The position numbers and the translations under genes are program-made. Of a stretch of DNA of 64,000 bases, positions 42,441-51,992 are shown piece by piece. The stretch is taken from the NCBI RefSeq assembly GCF_000167355.1, contig NZ_AAEW02000006.1, positions 156,577 to 220,576 of the forward strand, in the 5' to 3' direction. Numbering within the stretch: the stretch's first letter is position 1; each line of letters starts with the position of its first letter. The notes below the pieces were generated by a model. That model was not told the DNA's origin. It made no database searches and saw only the letters and a list, made by a program, of their open reading frames with translations. The DNA is from Desulfuromonas acetoxidans DSM 684 (lineage in GTDB: Bacteria; Desulfobacterota; Desulfuromonadia; Desulfuromonadales; Desulfuromonadaceae).

Positions 42441-42474
42441 ACAAAAAAGCCCCTGCTGCAGAAGCAGCAGGGGC
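42441..42474 (-). terminator. Terminator after rpsA
   Basis: Perfect 11-bp stem GCCCCTGCTGC (42449-42459) / GCAGCAGGGGC (42464-42474), loop AGAA, followed on the minus strand by TTTTTTGT. Only 10-20 bp separate it from the sppA start, so read-through is probably needed for sppA-ihfB unless another promoter exists. Confidence 0.92.
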
Positions 42475-42494
42475 CTGGAACCGCAACGAACTAA

Positions 42495-44243
42495 TTAGTT
42501 CTCGTCGTTAGCGTTGTTGAAAGCCCCTTGCAGAAGATCTCCAAGGCTGGAGGTTGCCTTCTTCTGGGCGCCCATGAACGCATCCACTTCGGCCTTCTCT
42601 TTACGATCGGACAGATGCTTAATCGACAGAGCAATTTTGTGCTCGTTGGTATCAACGTGCAGAACAACCGCTTCAAGCTCATCACCAACCTTAGCGAAGT
42701 CCTTGGGTGAATCGACCTTGTCCTTGCTGATTTCAGAAACATGGATCAAACCTTCCACGCCCTCTTCAACTTCAAGGAAAATACCGAATTCAGTCACAGA
42801 GGTGACTTTACCACGGATGATGGTGCCCGGAGCGTATTGCTCAGGAATGATCTGCCACGGATCCTGGGTCAATTGCTTGACGCCTAAGGAGAAGCGCTCA
42901 TTGTCACGATCAATATTCAGGACAACGGCTTTGACCAGATCACCCTTTTTGTACAGCTCAGAAGGATGCTTGATCCGCTTGGTCCAAGACAGATCGGAAA
43001 TGTGGACCAGACCGTCAATGCCTTCATCAACACCGACAAAAATACCGAAGTCAGTGATATTCTTGACTTGACCTTCGATGATGGTTCCTGCGGGGAACTT
43101 CTCACCAATCACTTCCCAAGGATTGGGTTCAACCTGCTTGAGACCCAGAGAGATACGACGGTTTTCCGTATCCATGGCCAGAACGACGGTTTCAACCTCG
43201 TCACCAATCGACAGCAGCTTGTTGGGATGCTTAATCCGCTTGGTCCAGCTCATCTCGGACACGTGAATCAGGCCTTCAACGCCTTCTTCAAGTTCAATAA
43301 AAGCGCCGTAGTCAGTCAGACTGACAACCTTACCGGTGACACGAGCTTCGGTCGGATATTTTTCAGCAACGCTCAGCCAGGGATCCGGAGTGATCTGCTT
43401 GAGACCCAGGGAGACGCGTTCTTTTTCACGATCAAATTTGAGCACCTTGACGTTGATGCTGTCGCCCACTGCCAGAATGTCGGAGGGGTGAGATACACGG
43501 CCCCAGGACATGTCGGTGATATGCAGCAGACCGTCGATGCCACCGAGGTCGATGAATGCACCGTAATCGGTGAGGTTCTTAACCACACCTTCAACGATCT
43601 GACCCTCTTCGAGAGTTTTGAGCGTATCGGAGCGTTGGCTTTCGCGCTCAGTTTCGAGCAGAACCCGACGGGAAAGAACGATGTTGCCACGGCGCTTGTT
43701 GAGCTTGATGATCTTGAACTCAAAAGTTTCACCGATCAGCTTATCAAGGTTACGTACCGGACGCAGATCAACCTGAGAGCCCGGCAAAAAGGCGTTAACA
43801 CCGATATCAACAGAGAGTCCACCTTTGATGCGGGAGACGATGCGTCCCTCAACAACAGCACCTTCCTCAAGAGCATTCCAGACTTTCTGACGGTCTGCCT
43901 TCTCTTTGGAAAGGCCGATCAGGCCACTTTCGTTTTCAGCGCGTTCAAAAAGAACGTCAACCTTGTCACCCACTTCAAGTGTTGCCGGTTGGCCGTCAAC
44001 AGCAAATTCCGCCAGAGGAATTACCCCTTCAGATTTGTAGCCGACATCAACCACAACGGAATCAGGGTTGACCTGAACAATAGTTCCTTCAACCACATCA
44101 CCGACGGCAAGATTGCCCTGCAGACTGTTTTCAAACAGATCCTTGAAGCTTTCCTCACCAAACTCTTCGTCAAACTCTTCTTCGAACTCGTCATCCATCA
44201 TGTCGAGCTCTTCTGTGTTAACTGTTTCGTTGTTTTCAGACAT
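42495..44243 (-). CDS. rpsA: 30S ribosomal protein S1
   Basis: 582 residues. Six S1 repeats follow an acidic N-terminal extension (residues 5-38 rich in Glu/Asp). Recognisable repeats: VVEGTIVQVNPDSVVVDVGYKSEG, VEGRIVSRIKGGLSVDIGVNAF, and four of the type VTGKVVSLTDYGAFIELEEGVEGLIHVSEMSW. S1 brings mRNA to the ribosome. The length and six-domain layout match the standard protein. It is preceded by ispH and followed by its own terminator. Confidence 0.96.
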   Translation of the reverse strand: MSENNETVNTEELDMMDDEFEEEFDEEFGEESFKDLFENSLQGNLAVGDVVEGTIVQVNPDSVVVDVGYKSEGVIPLAEFAVDGQPATLEVGDKVDVLFERAENESGLIGLSKEKADRQKVWNALEEGAVVEGRIVSRIKGGLSVDIGVNAFLPGSQVDLRPVRNLDKLIGETFEFKIIKLNKRRGNIVLSRRVLLETERESQRSDTLKTLEEGQIVEGVVKNLTDYGAFIDLGGIDGLLHITDMSWGRVSHPSDILAVGDSINVKVLKFDREKERVSLGLKQITPDPWLSVAEKYPTEARVTGKVVSLTDYGAFIELEEGVEGLIHVSEMSWTKRIKHPNKLLSIGDEVETVVLAMDTENRRISLGLKQVEPNPWEVIGEKFPAGTIIEGQVKNITDFGIFVGVDEGIDGLVHISDLSWTKRIKHPSELYKKGDLVKAVVLNIDRDNERFSLGVKQLTQDPWQIIPEQYAPGTIIRGKVTSVTEFGIFLEVEEGVEGLIHVSEISKDKVDSPKDFAKVGDELEAVVLHVDTNEHKIALSIKHLSDRKEKAEVDAFMGAQKKATSSLGDLLQGAFNNANDEN

Positions 44244-44346
44244 TAACCAATGTACCCCCGTAAAAGATTACGTCCGCACTGGACGTTTTTTCTCGGCATA
44301 AGCCGCGAAAAGGAACCCTAGCATACACTTGTGAAAAAAAAAATAA

Positions 44347-45186
44347 TTATTTTGCCACCGCTGTCAATCTGTCAACCACGTCACGAATGATCCATTCCGG
44401 CGTCGAAGCCCCTGCTGTAACGCCGACGGCTTCCACGCCGTCCAACCAGTCCGCACAGATCTCATCTGCGGTTTCGATATGATGGGTCCTCGGCTGAATC
44501 TCACTACAGATGCGAGCCAGACGCGTGGTATTCGCGCTGTTGTGTCCACCAATCACCACCATCAGTGCAACGCGACCGGCAATTTGTCGCGCTTCCTCCT
44601 GGCGTACAGCTGTCGCGTCGCAGATCGTATTGAAAATCCGCAGTTCTTTACTGTTCTCAAGAAGTTCCTGAACAATCTCACTGAAATTATCAAAGGATTG
44701 AGTCGTCTGAGCCACCAGCCCCAGCTTTTTGTGAGGTGTAACGGTTCGCGCTTCCTCGGGGTTGGCCACGACCGAGGTTTCACTCCCGGCGACATAGGAG
44801 ATGATTCCCTGGACTTCAGGGTGTTCCTGTTCGCCGACAATCACAACGCTATAACCTTCCTTACCAAGCAGAGCTGCGTACTGCTGGGCTTTTTTTACAA
44901 AAGGGCAGGTGGCATCCACTACCGGCAGGCCCTTGCGCTCTAAAGCCTGTTCCTCATTACGCGTGATCCCATGTGAGCGAATGATGACAGTTTCATCAAC
45001 GATCTGTTCAACGCTATTTTGAACACGAATCCCCTTACCTTCCAGGCGCTGGACCAGTTGCGGCGAATGAATCAACGGCCCGAGAGAACAGATATGCTCG
45101 GAATTCTCCGCCGCCCGATAAGCCATATTCACCGCCCTTTTAACGCCAAAGCAGAATCCGGCACTTTTCGCCAGTATGATCTCCAT
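44347..45186 (-). CDS. ispH: 4-hydroxy-3-methylbut-2-enyl diphosphate reductase
   Basis: 279 residues. The three iron-sulfur cysteines are Cys12 (GFCFGVKRA), Cys94 (DATCPFV) and Cys189 (TICDATAVRQ), and the family motif THHIETADE (about 235-243) is intact. It makes IPP and DMAPP in the last step of the MEP pathway, feeding the IspB enzyme at 25556. AGGAGG precedes its ATG. Between cmk (8 bp) and rpsA (103 bp) on the same strand, an arrangement shared with many bacteria, some of which fuse IspH and S1. Confidence 0.96.
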   Translation of the reverse strand: MEIILAKSAGFCFGVKRAVNMAYRAAENSEHICSLGPLIHSPQLVQRLEGKGIRVQNSVEQIVDETVIIRSHGITRNEEQALERKGLPVVDATCPFVKKAQQYAALLGKEGYSVVIVGEQEHPEVQGIISYVAGSETSVVANPEEARTVTPHKKLGLVAQTTQSFDNFSEIVQELLENSKELRIFNTICDATAVRQEEARQIAGRVALMVVIGGHNSANTTRLARICSEIQPRTHHIETADEICADWLDGVEAVGVTAGASTPEWIIRDVVDRLTAVAK

Positions 45187-45194
45187 CTCGCCTC

Positions 45195-45878
45195 CTATGC
45201 GCGTTGCTCCAGACGTTGGCTGACCACGACCATCATTTTTTCCAAAACCTGATCAATGGTCAGTGCGGTTGAATCGATGGCCACAGCATCTTCTGGACGC
45301 AACAACGGTGCGTGTTCACGAGCTGAATCGGCAGCATCGCGCGCTTCTACCTCATGAATGGTCTGCTGAAGGTCGACCTCAAGGCCCTTGGCAACAAGCT
45401 CGTCGTAGCGCCGCTGACCACGAGCCTGGGCACTGGCTTCCAGGTAAAACTTCACTTCAGCCTGCGGAAACACCACACTGCCGATATCACGCCCTTCGAG
45501 GACGACACCGCCAGCTTTCCCCATCTGACGTTGCAACCGAACCATGGCCTGACGAACCTCCGCGCAGGCGGCAATCTTTGAGGTCAACAGGCTCATCTGC
45601 GGAGTGCGGATCGCCTCGGAAACATCTTCACCATTCAACCAGACGCTTTCATGGCCATTTTCACGCTGGAAATGGATTTCTATCCGGTGACACAGCGCTT
45701 CCAACCCCTGACAATCTTCGCTGTCAATCCCCTCACGACTGGCCGCCAGAGCAACCGCCCGGTACATGGCTCCGGTATCTATATTGATATAATTAAGTTG
45801 TTGTGACAGCAAACGGCTCAAGGTACTTTTTCCGGCGCCGGAAGGACCGTCAATGGCAATAATCAACTTTGAATTCAT
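45195..45878 (-). CDS. cmk: Cytidylate kinase
   Basis: 227 residues. P-loop IDGPSGAGKSTLSR (9-22), NMP-binding INIDTGAMYRAVAL, and the family's GRDIGSVVFPQAEVKFYLEAS segment are present. It phosphorylates CMP and dCMP. It lies between aroA and ispH, a common order. Confidence 0.95.
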   Translation of the reverse strand: MNSKLIIAIDGPSGAGKSTLSRLLSQQLNYINIDTGAMYRAVALAASREGIDSEDCQGLEALCHRIEIHFQRENGHESVWLNGEDVSEAIRTPQMSLLTSKIAACAEVRQAMVRLQRQMGKAGGVVLEGRDIGSVVFPQAEVKFYLEASAQARGQRRYDELVAKGLEVDLQQTIHEVEARDAADSAREHAPLLRPEDAVAIDSTALTIDQVLEKMMVVVSQRLEQRA

Positions 45879-45997
45879 TCGTATTTATTCCATAGAAATA
45901 AGGCAAAGCACTGTGCCCCACCTCAATCAGTTCACACAAAAAAGGGAGAGGCCTGTCGACCCCACCCTGATCAACCAAATGGTCATCGTCGAGAACG

Positions 45998-47290
45998 TCA
46001 GACCGTCACGGTACCCAGCAACTGCCAGAAGTTGGGAAACGAGGTGGCGGTACATTGCGTATCTTCAATGACCACATCACCATCAGCGCGCAACGCAGCA
46101 ATCGCCGAACTCATCGCGATGCGATGATCACCACACGAGTTGACGCGGCCTCCTTGTAAGCGCTCTGCCCCCTGGACGGTCATGCCATCCTCGGCCGTGG
46201 TTACCGTAACCCCAAACGTGCTCAAGACATCGGCCATGGCAGCAATCCGGTCGGTTTCCTTGACACGCAGCTCTTTGGCATCGCGGATCACCGTGGTCCC
46301 TTCAGCGCAGGCAGCAGCAACACTGATCACCGGAAACTCATCAATGGCACGCGGCACGTCTTCACCACCAATTTCAATGCCTTTAAGGTCACTGCTTTTT
46401 ACCAGCAAATCAGCTACCGGCTCGCCAGCCATCTCCCGTTCGTTGACCAGCTCAATGGAGCCGTTCATCTTTTTCAGGATATCAATCACGCCGCACCGAG
46501 TAGGATTGATACCGACGTTCTTAATCAGCAATTCGGAATCCGGTACGATCAGTCCGGCAACCATGAAAAAAGCCGCCGAAGAGATATCGCCCGGCACCAG
46601 CAGGTCACGAGCGGTTAATTCCTGGCCACCGGCCAGCGACACACCGCCATCAAAGGACGTGACCTCGACACCAAAGTGACGCAACATCCGCTCGGAATGA
46701 TCGCGTGACAGATGTGGTTCGTAAACGGTCGTCACCCCATCCGCATAGAGTCCCGCCAGCAGAACAGCCGACTTGACCTGGGCGCTGGCCACCGGTGATT
46801 GATAACTGGTAGCTTTGAGTTGTTGGCCGTCAATGGCCAACGGGGCGTATTGTCCCTGTTGGCGACCGCGAATTGAGGCACCCATGCCGGCCAGCGGCGC
46901 GACAATACGGCCCATGGGCCGTTTACGCAGATACTGATCTCCAGTCAGAACCGAGAAGAACGACTGACCGGCCAGCAGACCACTCATCAGGCGGATGGTG
47001 GTTCCAGAATTTCCGCAATCAAGGACATCGGCGGGTTCCTGAAGGCTGTGAACGCCTAAACCATGAATCACAAGCTCGCCGTCACCGGGTTGGTCAATGG
47101 TCACACCCATGGCGCGAAATGCTTTGACCGTCGACAGGTTGTCTTCGCCCTGCAGAAAACCGCTGACCCGGGTCACCCCTTTGGCCAGACTGCCGAACAT
47201 AACGGAACGATGTGAAATGGACTTGTCACCGGGAACGGTGATCTCGCCACGCAAACCACGGCTGGCTGAAACAGTTTGACTCTGGACCAT
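45998..47290 (-). CDS. aroA: 3-phosphoshikimate 1-carboxyvinyltransferase (EPSP synthase)
   Basis: 430 residues. GDKSISHRSVMFGSLA (22-37), GNSGTTIRL (92-100) and LRKRPMG (125-131) are the PEP/S3P binding motifs; VKETDRI near the C-terminus is the second signature. It joins PEP to shikimate 3-phosphate. Five bases before tyrA. The Gly in GNSGTT followed by TIRL means this is a class that may differ in glyphosate response; the sequence alone does not settle it. Confidence 0.95.
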   Translation of the reverse strand: MVQSQTVSASRGLRGEITVPGDKSISHRSVMFGSLAKGVTRVSGFLQGEDNLSTVKAFRAMGVTIDQPGDGELVIHGLGVHSLQEPADVLDCGNSGTTIRLMSGLLAGQSFFSVLTGDQYLRKRPMGRIVAPLAGMGASIRGRQQGQYAPLAIDGQQLKATSYQSPVASAQVKSAVLLAGLYADGVTTVYEPHLSRDHSERMLRHFGVEVTSFDGGVSLAGGQELTARDLLVPGDISSAAFFMVAGLIVPDSELLIKNVGINPTRCGVIDILKKMNGSIELVNEREMAGEPVADLLVKSSDLKGIEIGGEDVPRAIDEFPVISVAAACAEGTTVIRDAKELRVKETDRIAAMADVLSTFGVTVTTAEDGMTVQGAERLQGGRVNSCGDHRIAMSSAIAALRADGDVVIEDTQCTATSFPNFWQLLGTVTV

Positions 47291-47295
47291 GTTGA

Positions 47296-48180
47296 TTATC
47301 TCACCTTCGGTTTTAAGAGAGCATCGCGGGTTATTTTTGAACGCCGGAAAAACTCGTAGAGCCGTTCACCGTCCGCTTGCTGAATATCGTTTTTCAGTTC
47401 GCCAAGAAATTCTTCGAACTGGTCAATCATCTCAATCAAACTGTCTTTGTTGGTCAGGGCAATATCACGCCACATGATCGGGTCCGACGACGCAATCCGG
47501 GTAAAGTCACGAAAACCACCGGCCGAATAATCAAGGATATTCTCATCATAACGATCATAATCACTCACTGAATTGACCAGTGAGTAAGCGATCATGTGCG
47601 GCAGATGACTGATAGCAGCGAGAATGCGGTCATGTTTGAGCACATCCATGGTCACCACCTCGCTCCCGGCCGCCTGCCAGGCAAGCGTTACCGTGTCCAA
47701 TGCCGCCACGTCGCTCTGGGCAGTCGGCGTCAAAATACACCGTTTGCCCTGATACAATTCAGCAAAAGCAGCCGATGCACCGCTGCGTTCCGTGCCGGAA
47801 ATGGGATGACCGGCCACATAACGCACTCCATGCTGCAAAGCCAGCGGTTCGAGACATTCGACCACACACTGCTTGACACTACCCGAATCTGTGAGGATCG
47901 CGCCTGAAGCCATCAACGGAATCACCTCGCGAGCCGCCGACTCCATGGCTCCAACCGGTACAGCCAACATCACCAGCTCAGCACCATCAACGGCTTGCGC
48001 CAAGGTGGACGGCAACTGATCGATCACCTGAAGCTCGTGGGCCAAGTGCAGATTATTTCGATCCGCATCCCAACCCGACACCCTCGCAACGACTCCGGCC
48101 CGCTTCAAGGCCAGGGCAAAGGAACCACCGATTAAGCCGACGCCGACAATGGCAATTTTATGCAGATAAAAACCGTTCAT
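47296..48180 (-). CDS. tyrA: Prephenate dehydrogenase
   Basis: 294 residues from ATG 48180 (an extension to 48294 overlaps pheA). Rossmann motif VGVGLIGGSFALALKRAG (about 9-26), the substrate histidine regions AGHPISGTERSG and the SHLPHMIAYSLV helix are all present. It oxidises prephenate to 4-hydroxyphenylpyruvate for tyrosine. Starts 22 bp after the pheA stop. Confidence 0.93.
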   Translation of the reverse strand: MNGFYLHKIAIVGVGLIGGSFALALKRAGVVARVSGWDADRNNLHLAHELQVIDQLPSTLAQAVDGAELVMLAVPVGAMESAAREVIPLMASGAILTDSGSVKQCVVECLEPLALQHGVRYVAGHPISGTERSGASAAFAELYQGKRCILTPTAQSDVAALDTVTLAWQAAGSEVVTMDVLKHDRILAAISHLPHMIAYSLVNSVSDYDRYDENILDYSAGGFRDFTRIASSDPIMWRDIALTNKDSLIEMIDQFEEFLGELKNDIQQADGERLYEFFRRSKITRDALLKPKVR

Positions 48181-48202
48181 CTGTACGAGCCTTCCCTGCT
48201 GC

Positions 48203-49273
48203 TTACACGGCACGCGGATACGAACCAAGCACCTTGATGAACTGGCAATAGTCTCCCAGCTCATCAACAGCATCGCGAACCGCCGGTGTTTCAATATGCC
48301 CTTCGATATCGAGGAAGAAAATATATTCCCAAGCCCGTTTTTTCAGAGGACGGCTTTCAATCTTCGACAGATTGATCGAGCGCTTGCTGAACGGTTCGAG
48401 CATTCTGAGCAGAATTCCGGGCTCATCCTTGATCAAAAACAAAATACTGGTTTTATCATGACCACCGGGAGCCGGGATCTGATTGCTAATCACCAGGAAA
48501 CGGGTAAAGTTACTCGGATTGTCGGCAATGTTGGCTTTGACCTGACGCAAATCGTATTGAGCTCCGGCTGCAGCACTGGCAATCGCTGCAGCGCTTCTGT
48601 CCCCCGCCGCCAACTGAGCCGCTGCTGCAGTGCTGGCCACATCGATCAGAGGCACATCCGGAAGATTCTCCTCCAGCCATTTACGACACTGGGCCAAAGC
48701 TTGCGGATGGGAATACACCCGTTCGATATCAGACATGCGTGCCGACAGCGACAGCAAATCATGAGAAATTTCCTGGAGGATTTCGGCATAGATTTTCAGG
48801 CCCGACTCCATAAACATATCCAGGGTATGCGTTACTACCCCCTCGTTGGAGTTCTCAACCGGAACAACACCATAGTTTGCTCGACCACGCGCCACTTCGT
48901 CGAATACCGCCGAAATACTCTTCTGCGGCACCAACTGGGCGGACAGACCAAACTGCTGCATGGCCGCCACATGGGTAAAGGTCGCCTGAGGACCGAGAAA
49001 AGCCACCTTCATCGGCTGTTCCAACGCTAACGACGCCGAGATGATTTCACGAAAAACCCGCTGGATCGCGTCGGAAGGAAAAGGACCGGGATTGTGCTGA
49101 CGCAGTCGTTCATAAATAGCCTGTTCACGACTCGGTACATAATAGGCCGACTTGCTGCCCTGCTTGGTTTTCCCGACGTCCAGAACCACTTTAGCCCGCT
49201 CATTGAGCAGATCAAGAATCTGGTCATCCAGGGTATCGATTTTTTCGCGCAACGCCTTCAGCGCATCATTCAT
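48203..49273 (-). CDS. pheA: Bifunctional chorismate mutase / prephenate dehydratase
   Basis: 356 residues: AroQ-type chorismate mutase domain about 1-85 (LREKIDTLDDQILDLLNERA), prephenate dehydratase about 88-265 (TFTHVAAMQQFG, NFTRFLV), and ACT domain about 272-356 (ILFLIKDEPGILLRML, ESRPLKKRAWEY). It makes phenylpyruvate and is normally inhibited by phenylalanine through ACT. First gene of the pheA-tyrA-aroA-cmk-ispH-rpsA run. Confidence 0.95.
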   Translation of the reverse strand: MNDALKALREKIDTLDDQILDLLNERAKVVLDVGKTKQGSKSAYYVPSREQAIYERLRQHNPGPFPSDAIQRVFREIISASLALEQPMKVAFLGPQATFTHVAAMQQFGLSAQLVPQKSISAVFDEVARGRANYGVVPVENSNEGVVTHTLDMFMESGLKIYAEILQEISHDLLSLSARMSDIERVYSHPQALAQCRKWLEENLPDVPLIDVASTAAAAQLAAGDRSAAAIASAAAGAQYDLRQVKANIADNPSNFTRFLVISNQIPAPGGHDKTSILFLIKDEPGILLRMLEPFSKRSINLSKIESRPLKKRAWEYIFFLDIEGHIETPAVRDAVDELGDYCQFIKVLGSYPRAV

Positions 49274-49399
49274 GGGTTCCCCGCTCCTCTATTTCGCTTC
49301 AAATGTCCTCAATGACAATCGAACAGTATTTTACAGCGCTGTGAATTTACCTCATGACGTGGAGAAAATCAATGGACCAGCCGCCAACACGGCGAGAGA

Positions 49400-49816
49400 T
49401 CATTCGCCAATAATTTTCACCAGCACCCGTTTAGGACGCCGTCCATCAAATTCGCCATAAAAGATCTGTTCCCAAGGCCCGAAATCCAACCGACCTTCGG
49501 TGATCGCCACCACCACTTCACGCCCCATAATTGTCCGCTTCAGATGGGCATCGCCGTTGTCTTCTCCAGTCTGATGGTGGGCATAGCCATGGGCATCATA
49601 CGGTGCCAGTTGCTCCAGCCAGCGGGTAAAATCAGCATGCAACCCCGACTCATTGTCATTGATAAACACCGATGCGGTAATATGCATGGCATTCACCAGA
49701 CACAACCCCTCACGGATGCCGCTTTGTCTAAGACAATGGCTCACCTCATTGGTAATATTGATAAATCCCATCCGTTGCGGATGCTCAAACCATAGCTCTT
49801 CCCGATACGATTTCAT
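49400..49816 (-). CDS. YjbQ-family protein (UPF0047)
   Basis: 138 residues, the usual family length. Motifs: [34 protein letters not shown] and the metal-binding region [20 protein letters not shown], with [28 protein letters not shown]. Members have weak thiamin-phosphate-synthase-like activity in vitro; the true role is not settled. It lies between pheA (minus) and the divergent Bax-like gene. Confidence 0.88.
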   Translation of the reverse strand: MKSYREELWFEHPQRMGFINITNEVSHCLRQSGIREGLCLVNAMHITASVFINDNESGLHADFTRWLEQLAPYDAHGYAHHQTGEDNGDAHLKRTIMGREVVVAITEGRLDFGPWEQIFYGEFDGRRPKRVLVKIIGE

Positions 49817-49966
49817 TTTATCCCCTGTGATTTCCGATCACTAGAAAATCAAACAATTCTGATGGTTATTCAATACCTTGCAATGTTTAAAAGGCTATGA
49901 TAATGTTCGTCGCCGTTTAAGGCAAACAGATAAAAAATTATTAACACCACGGATACCGAGTTGGTC

Positions 49967-50929
49967 ATGAGTCAAAAAATACGTTTTTATTCAATAAGTT
50001 ACATTGTCAGTCTATTGCTGTTATGCAGTTGTGATGTGCATACCGGCAACTCCGCTCAAAACCGGGTTCATCTTGAGCCGACCTCCTATCACCAACTGAT
50101 TGAAACTTTTTCCCACTGGGGCTACAGCTGGGAAACACTTGACCAGGGGGTTCCGGCATTCACTCTGGAGCGTTTTCCTCGCGACATGGGCCATATTCGC
50201 GATGTAAAACTGAAGAAAAAGCTGTTTTTCCTCAGCTTGCTGCCTATGGTCATCATGCAGAATGAAGCAATTCTCCAACAACGTGCCACCCTGAAAAAGC
50301 TCCTTGCCAGCTCCGCTCCGCTCACGACCAGGCAACAGCAGTGGCTCACCCTGCTGTGTCACGAATATCGTTGCGAAGGTGATCCTCTCACCGACCCCCA
50401 GGTCGCCCGGCAACTGCTGACACGCGTTGACATGCTTCCCACGGCCCTGGTCCTGGCTCAGGCAGCCAACGAATCCGCCTACGGCAGCTCGCGATTTGCT
50501 CAACAGGCCAACAATATTTTCGGCCAATGGACGTTTACGCCGGGGACCGGAATTGTCCCTGCTGGCCGACCGGAAGGTGCCACCTACGAAGTGCGAAAAT
50601 TTTCCAACCTGGCAGCATCCATTCGCTCTTACATGAACAATCTCAATAGTCACCGAGCTTATCAGAGTTTGCGGGAAAAACGTTATGCCCTGCGCCAGGC
50701 CGACGCACCGCTGGAAGGAAAAAAACTTGCCGAAGGGTTGTTAAACTACTCAACCCGGCGGGATGCTTATGTCAATGAGATTCAGACCATGATTCGCCAC
50801 AACCGTCTGGCGCAGCTGGCAGCCCTGAAACTGCGTAATGACGTGCAGTTGGCGCAAATCTCGCTGTTACCTCAGCATCAAATGAGTTCTCGGCGCCCGA
50901 CAACGTCCCAGGCCAATCTGCTCTTTTAG
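49967..50929 (+). CDS. Lipoprotein with glucosaminidase domain (Bax-like)
   Basis: 320 residues from ATG 49967 (a TTG two codons earlier is less likely). The N-terminus ends in a lipobox (LLLLCSC), so it is probably outer-membrane or periplasmic. The core (about 150-290) is a Bax/FlgJ-type glucosaminidase: LVLAQAANESAYGSSRFAQQANNIFGQW and KFSNLAASIRSYMNNLN. It would cut peptidoglycan glycans. Bax-type proteins of E. coli have no settled role. Convergent with the deacetylase gene, 28 bp apart. Confidence 0.88.
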   Translation: MSQKIRFYSISYIVSLLLLCSCDVHTGNSAQNRVHLEPTSYHQLIETFSHWGYSWETLDQGVPAFTLERFPRDMGHIRDVKLKKKLFFLSLLPMVIMQNEAILQQRATLKKLLASSAPLTTRQQQWLTLLCHEYRCEGDPLTDPQVARQLLTRVDMLPTALVLAQAANESAYGSSRFAQQANNIFGQWTFTPGTGIVPAGRPEGATYEVRKFSNLAASIRSYMNNLNSHRAYQSLREKRYALRQADAPLEGKKLAEGLLNYSTRRDAYVNEIQTMIRHNRLAQLAALKLRNDVQLAQISLLPQHQMSSRRPTTSQANLLF

Positions 50930-50957
50930 CGAACCACCAGCGATTCATCGTCTTGAT

Positions 50958-51992
50958 TCAAGGATGAATCCACAACTGACTGAACCAGCCCCAACCACCC
51001 TTACGGCCTTGTGCTGTAAGGGTGTATTTGTTTCGTCGCCCCGCCAACGGCTTTTCAGCCACCACTTCAAACACCCCCTGTTCCTTATCCACCAGACGGG
51101 GAACAACAGGATCCTGTCCTTGTACGTAACAGCGCAACGATGAGAGCACAATCTGCTCGGTATCCAGTTGAAAACGCAGTGTCGGCGGATCGTTGTCATC
51201 GATGACCGGGCTGGTGGGGGCAATAACCGTCACCGGCATGGCACGCATCGCCAGCTTACCTGTAAACCCTTTCAACGTTGCAAAAGGACCGCCCATGGGA
51301 AACCGCGGTAGGGCAAACGCCTCTGCCTGCGCCGAAATCACTCCGGACTGCTGGGCAACCGCCGCCTGAAAACCCATCTCCTTGAGCAAGGTCATCATTT
51401 GCGGAGAATATTCACCATAGGGATAGGCAAATAACGCCGGCTTCATTCCGAGGTGTTTTTCAAACAGCTGCTGGGCTGTTTCTATATCCTGACGCGCCCA
51501 TGTCCGCCACGCCTCAAGAGGCATCTTTTGCTGTTGCGTGACAAAATAGGGATGGCTGGCGGAATGGTTACCGATCTCAATGCCCTCCTCGTGGAGCGCT
51601 TTAAGCTGCGGCCAGTCGAGATAGCTGTTGCCGCCGACCGAGTCGCTATTAACAAACAGGGTTGCCGGATAGTGATAGCGGCGCAACAGCGGCATGGCAC
51701 CGGTCAAAAACGATTCATAGCCGTCATCCACAGTCAGAGCCGCACAACGCTCTGGCAACGGAGTCCCGGATTTGCGGGCAGCGACAATCTGCCCCAATGT
51801 CATCACCTGATAATCGTGCTGTTTGAGATAAGCCAACTGGGCTTCAAAAACATCAACAGCAATATTGGTGGAGGGATAACGATCATCGCCGAAACGATGA
51901 TAGACAAAGACAGTGGCCTGATCGGCACACCAGCCCACTGAAGGCAGCAACAAGGTCACCAGTAAGAAGAACCAGAGCGTTTTTTTAATCAT
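50958..51992 (-). CDS. Exported polysaccharide deacetylase
   Basis: 344 residues from ATG 51992 (an extension to 52127 overlaps the RSH gene). Signal peptide 1-22 (cut near GWC-AD). NodB domain: LTVDDGYES (catalytic and metal Asp pair, 83-91), IGNHSASHPYF (metal histidines), AYPYGEYS. A C-terminal domain of about 100 residues is not recognised. It removes acetyl groups from N-acetylglucosamine polymers such as peptidoglycan or exopolysaccharide. The start overlaps the RSH stop by 8 bp (TAATGATTAA region), so the genes are coupled. Confidence 0.85.
   Translation of the reverse strand: MIKKTLWFFLLVTLLLPSVGWCADQATVFVYHRFGDDRYPSTNIAVDVFEAQLAYLKQHDYQVMTLGQIVAARKSGTPLPERCAALTVDDGYESFLTGAMPLLRRYHYPATLFVNSDSVGGNSYLDWPQLKALHEEGIEIGNHSASHPYFVTQQQKMPLEAWRTWARQDIETAQQLFEKHLGMKPALFAYPYGEYSPQMMTLLKEMGFQAAVAQQSGVISAQAEAFALPRFPMGGPFATLKGFTGKLAMRAMPVTVIAPTSPVIDDNDPPTLRFQLDTEQIVLSSLRCYVQGQDPVVPRLVDKEQGVFEVVAEKPLAGRRNKYTLTAQGRKGGWGWFSQLWIHP

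Noticed and set aside
42966..44246. 426-codon plus-strand frame opposite rpsA
   Set aside because: Mirror of the repeated S1 codons; no start site signal or domain.
49878..49904. Promoter (TTGCAA ... GATAAT) before the Bax-like gene
   Set aside because: Spacer is 15 bp and the -10 match is weak, so it is not reported as a feature.
50941..50969. GATTCATC/GATGAATC hairpin between the Bax-like and deacetylase genes as a terminator
   Set aside because: Only 8 bp, long loop, no T-run, and it overlaps the deacetylase stop codon.
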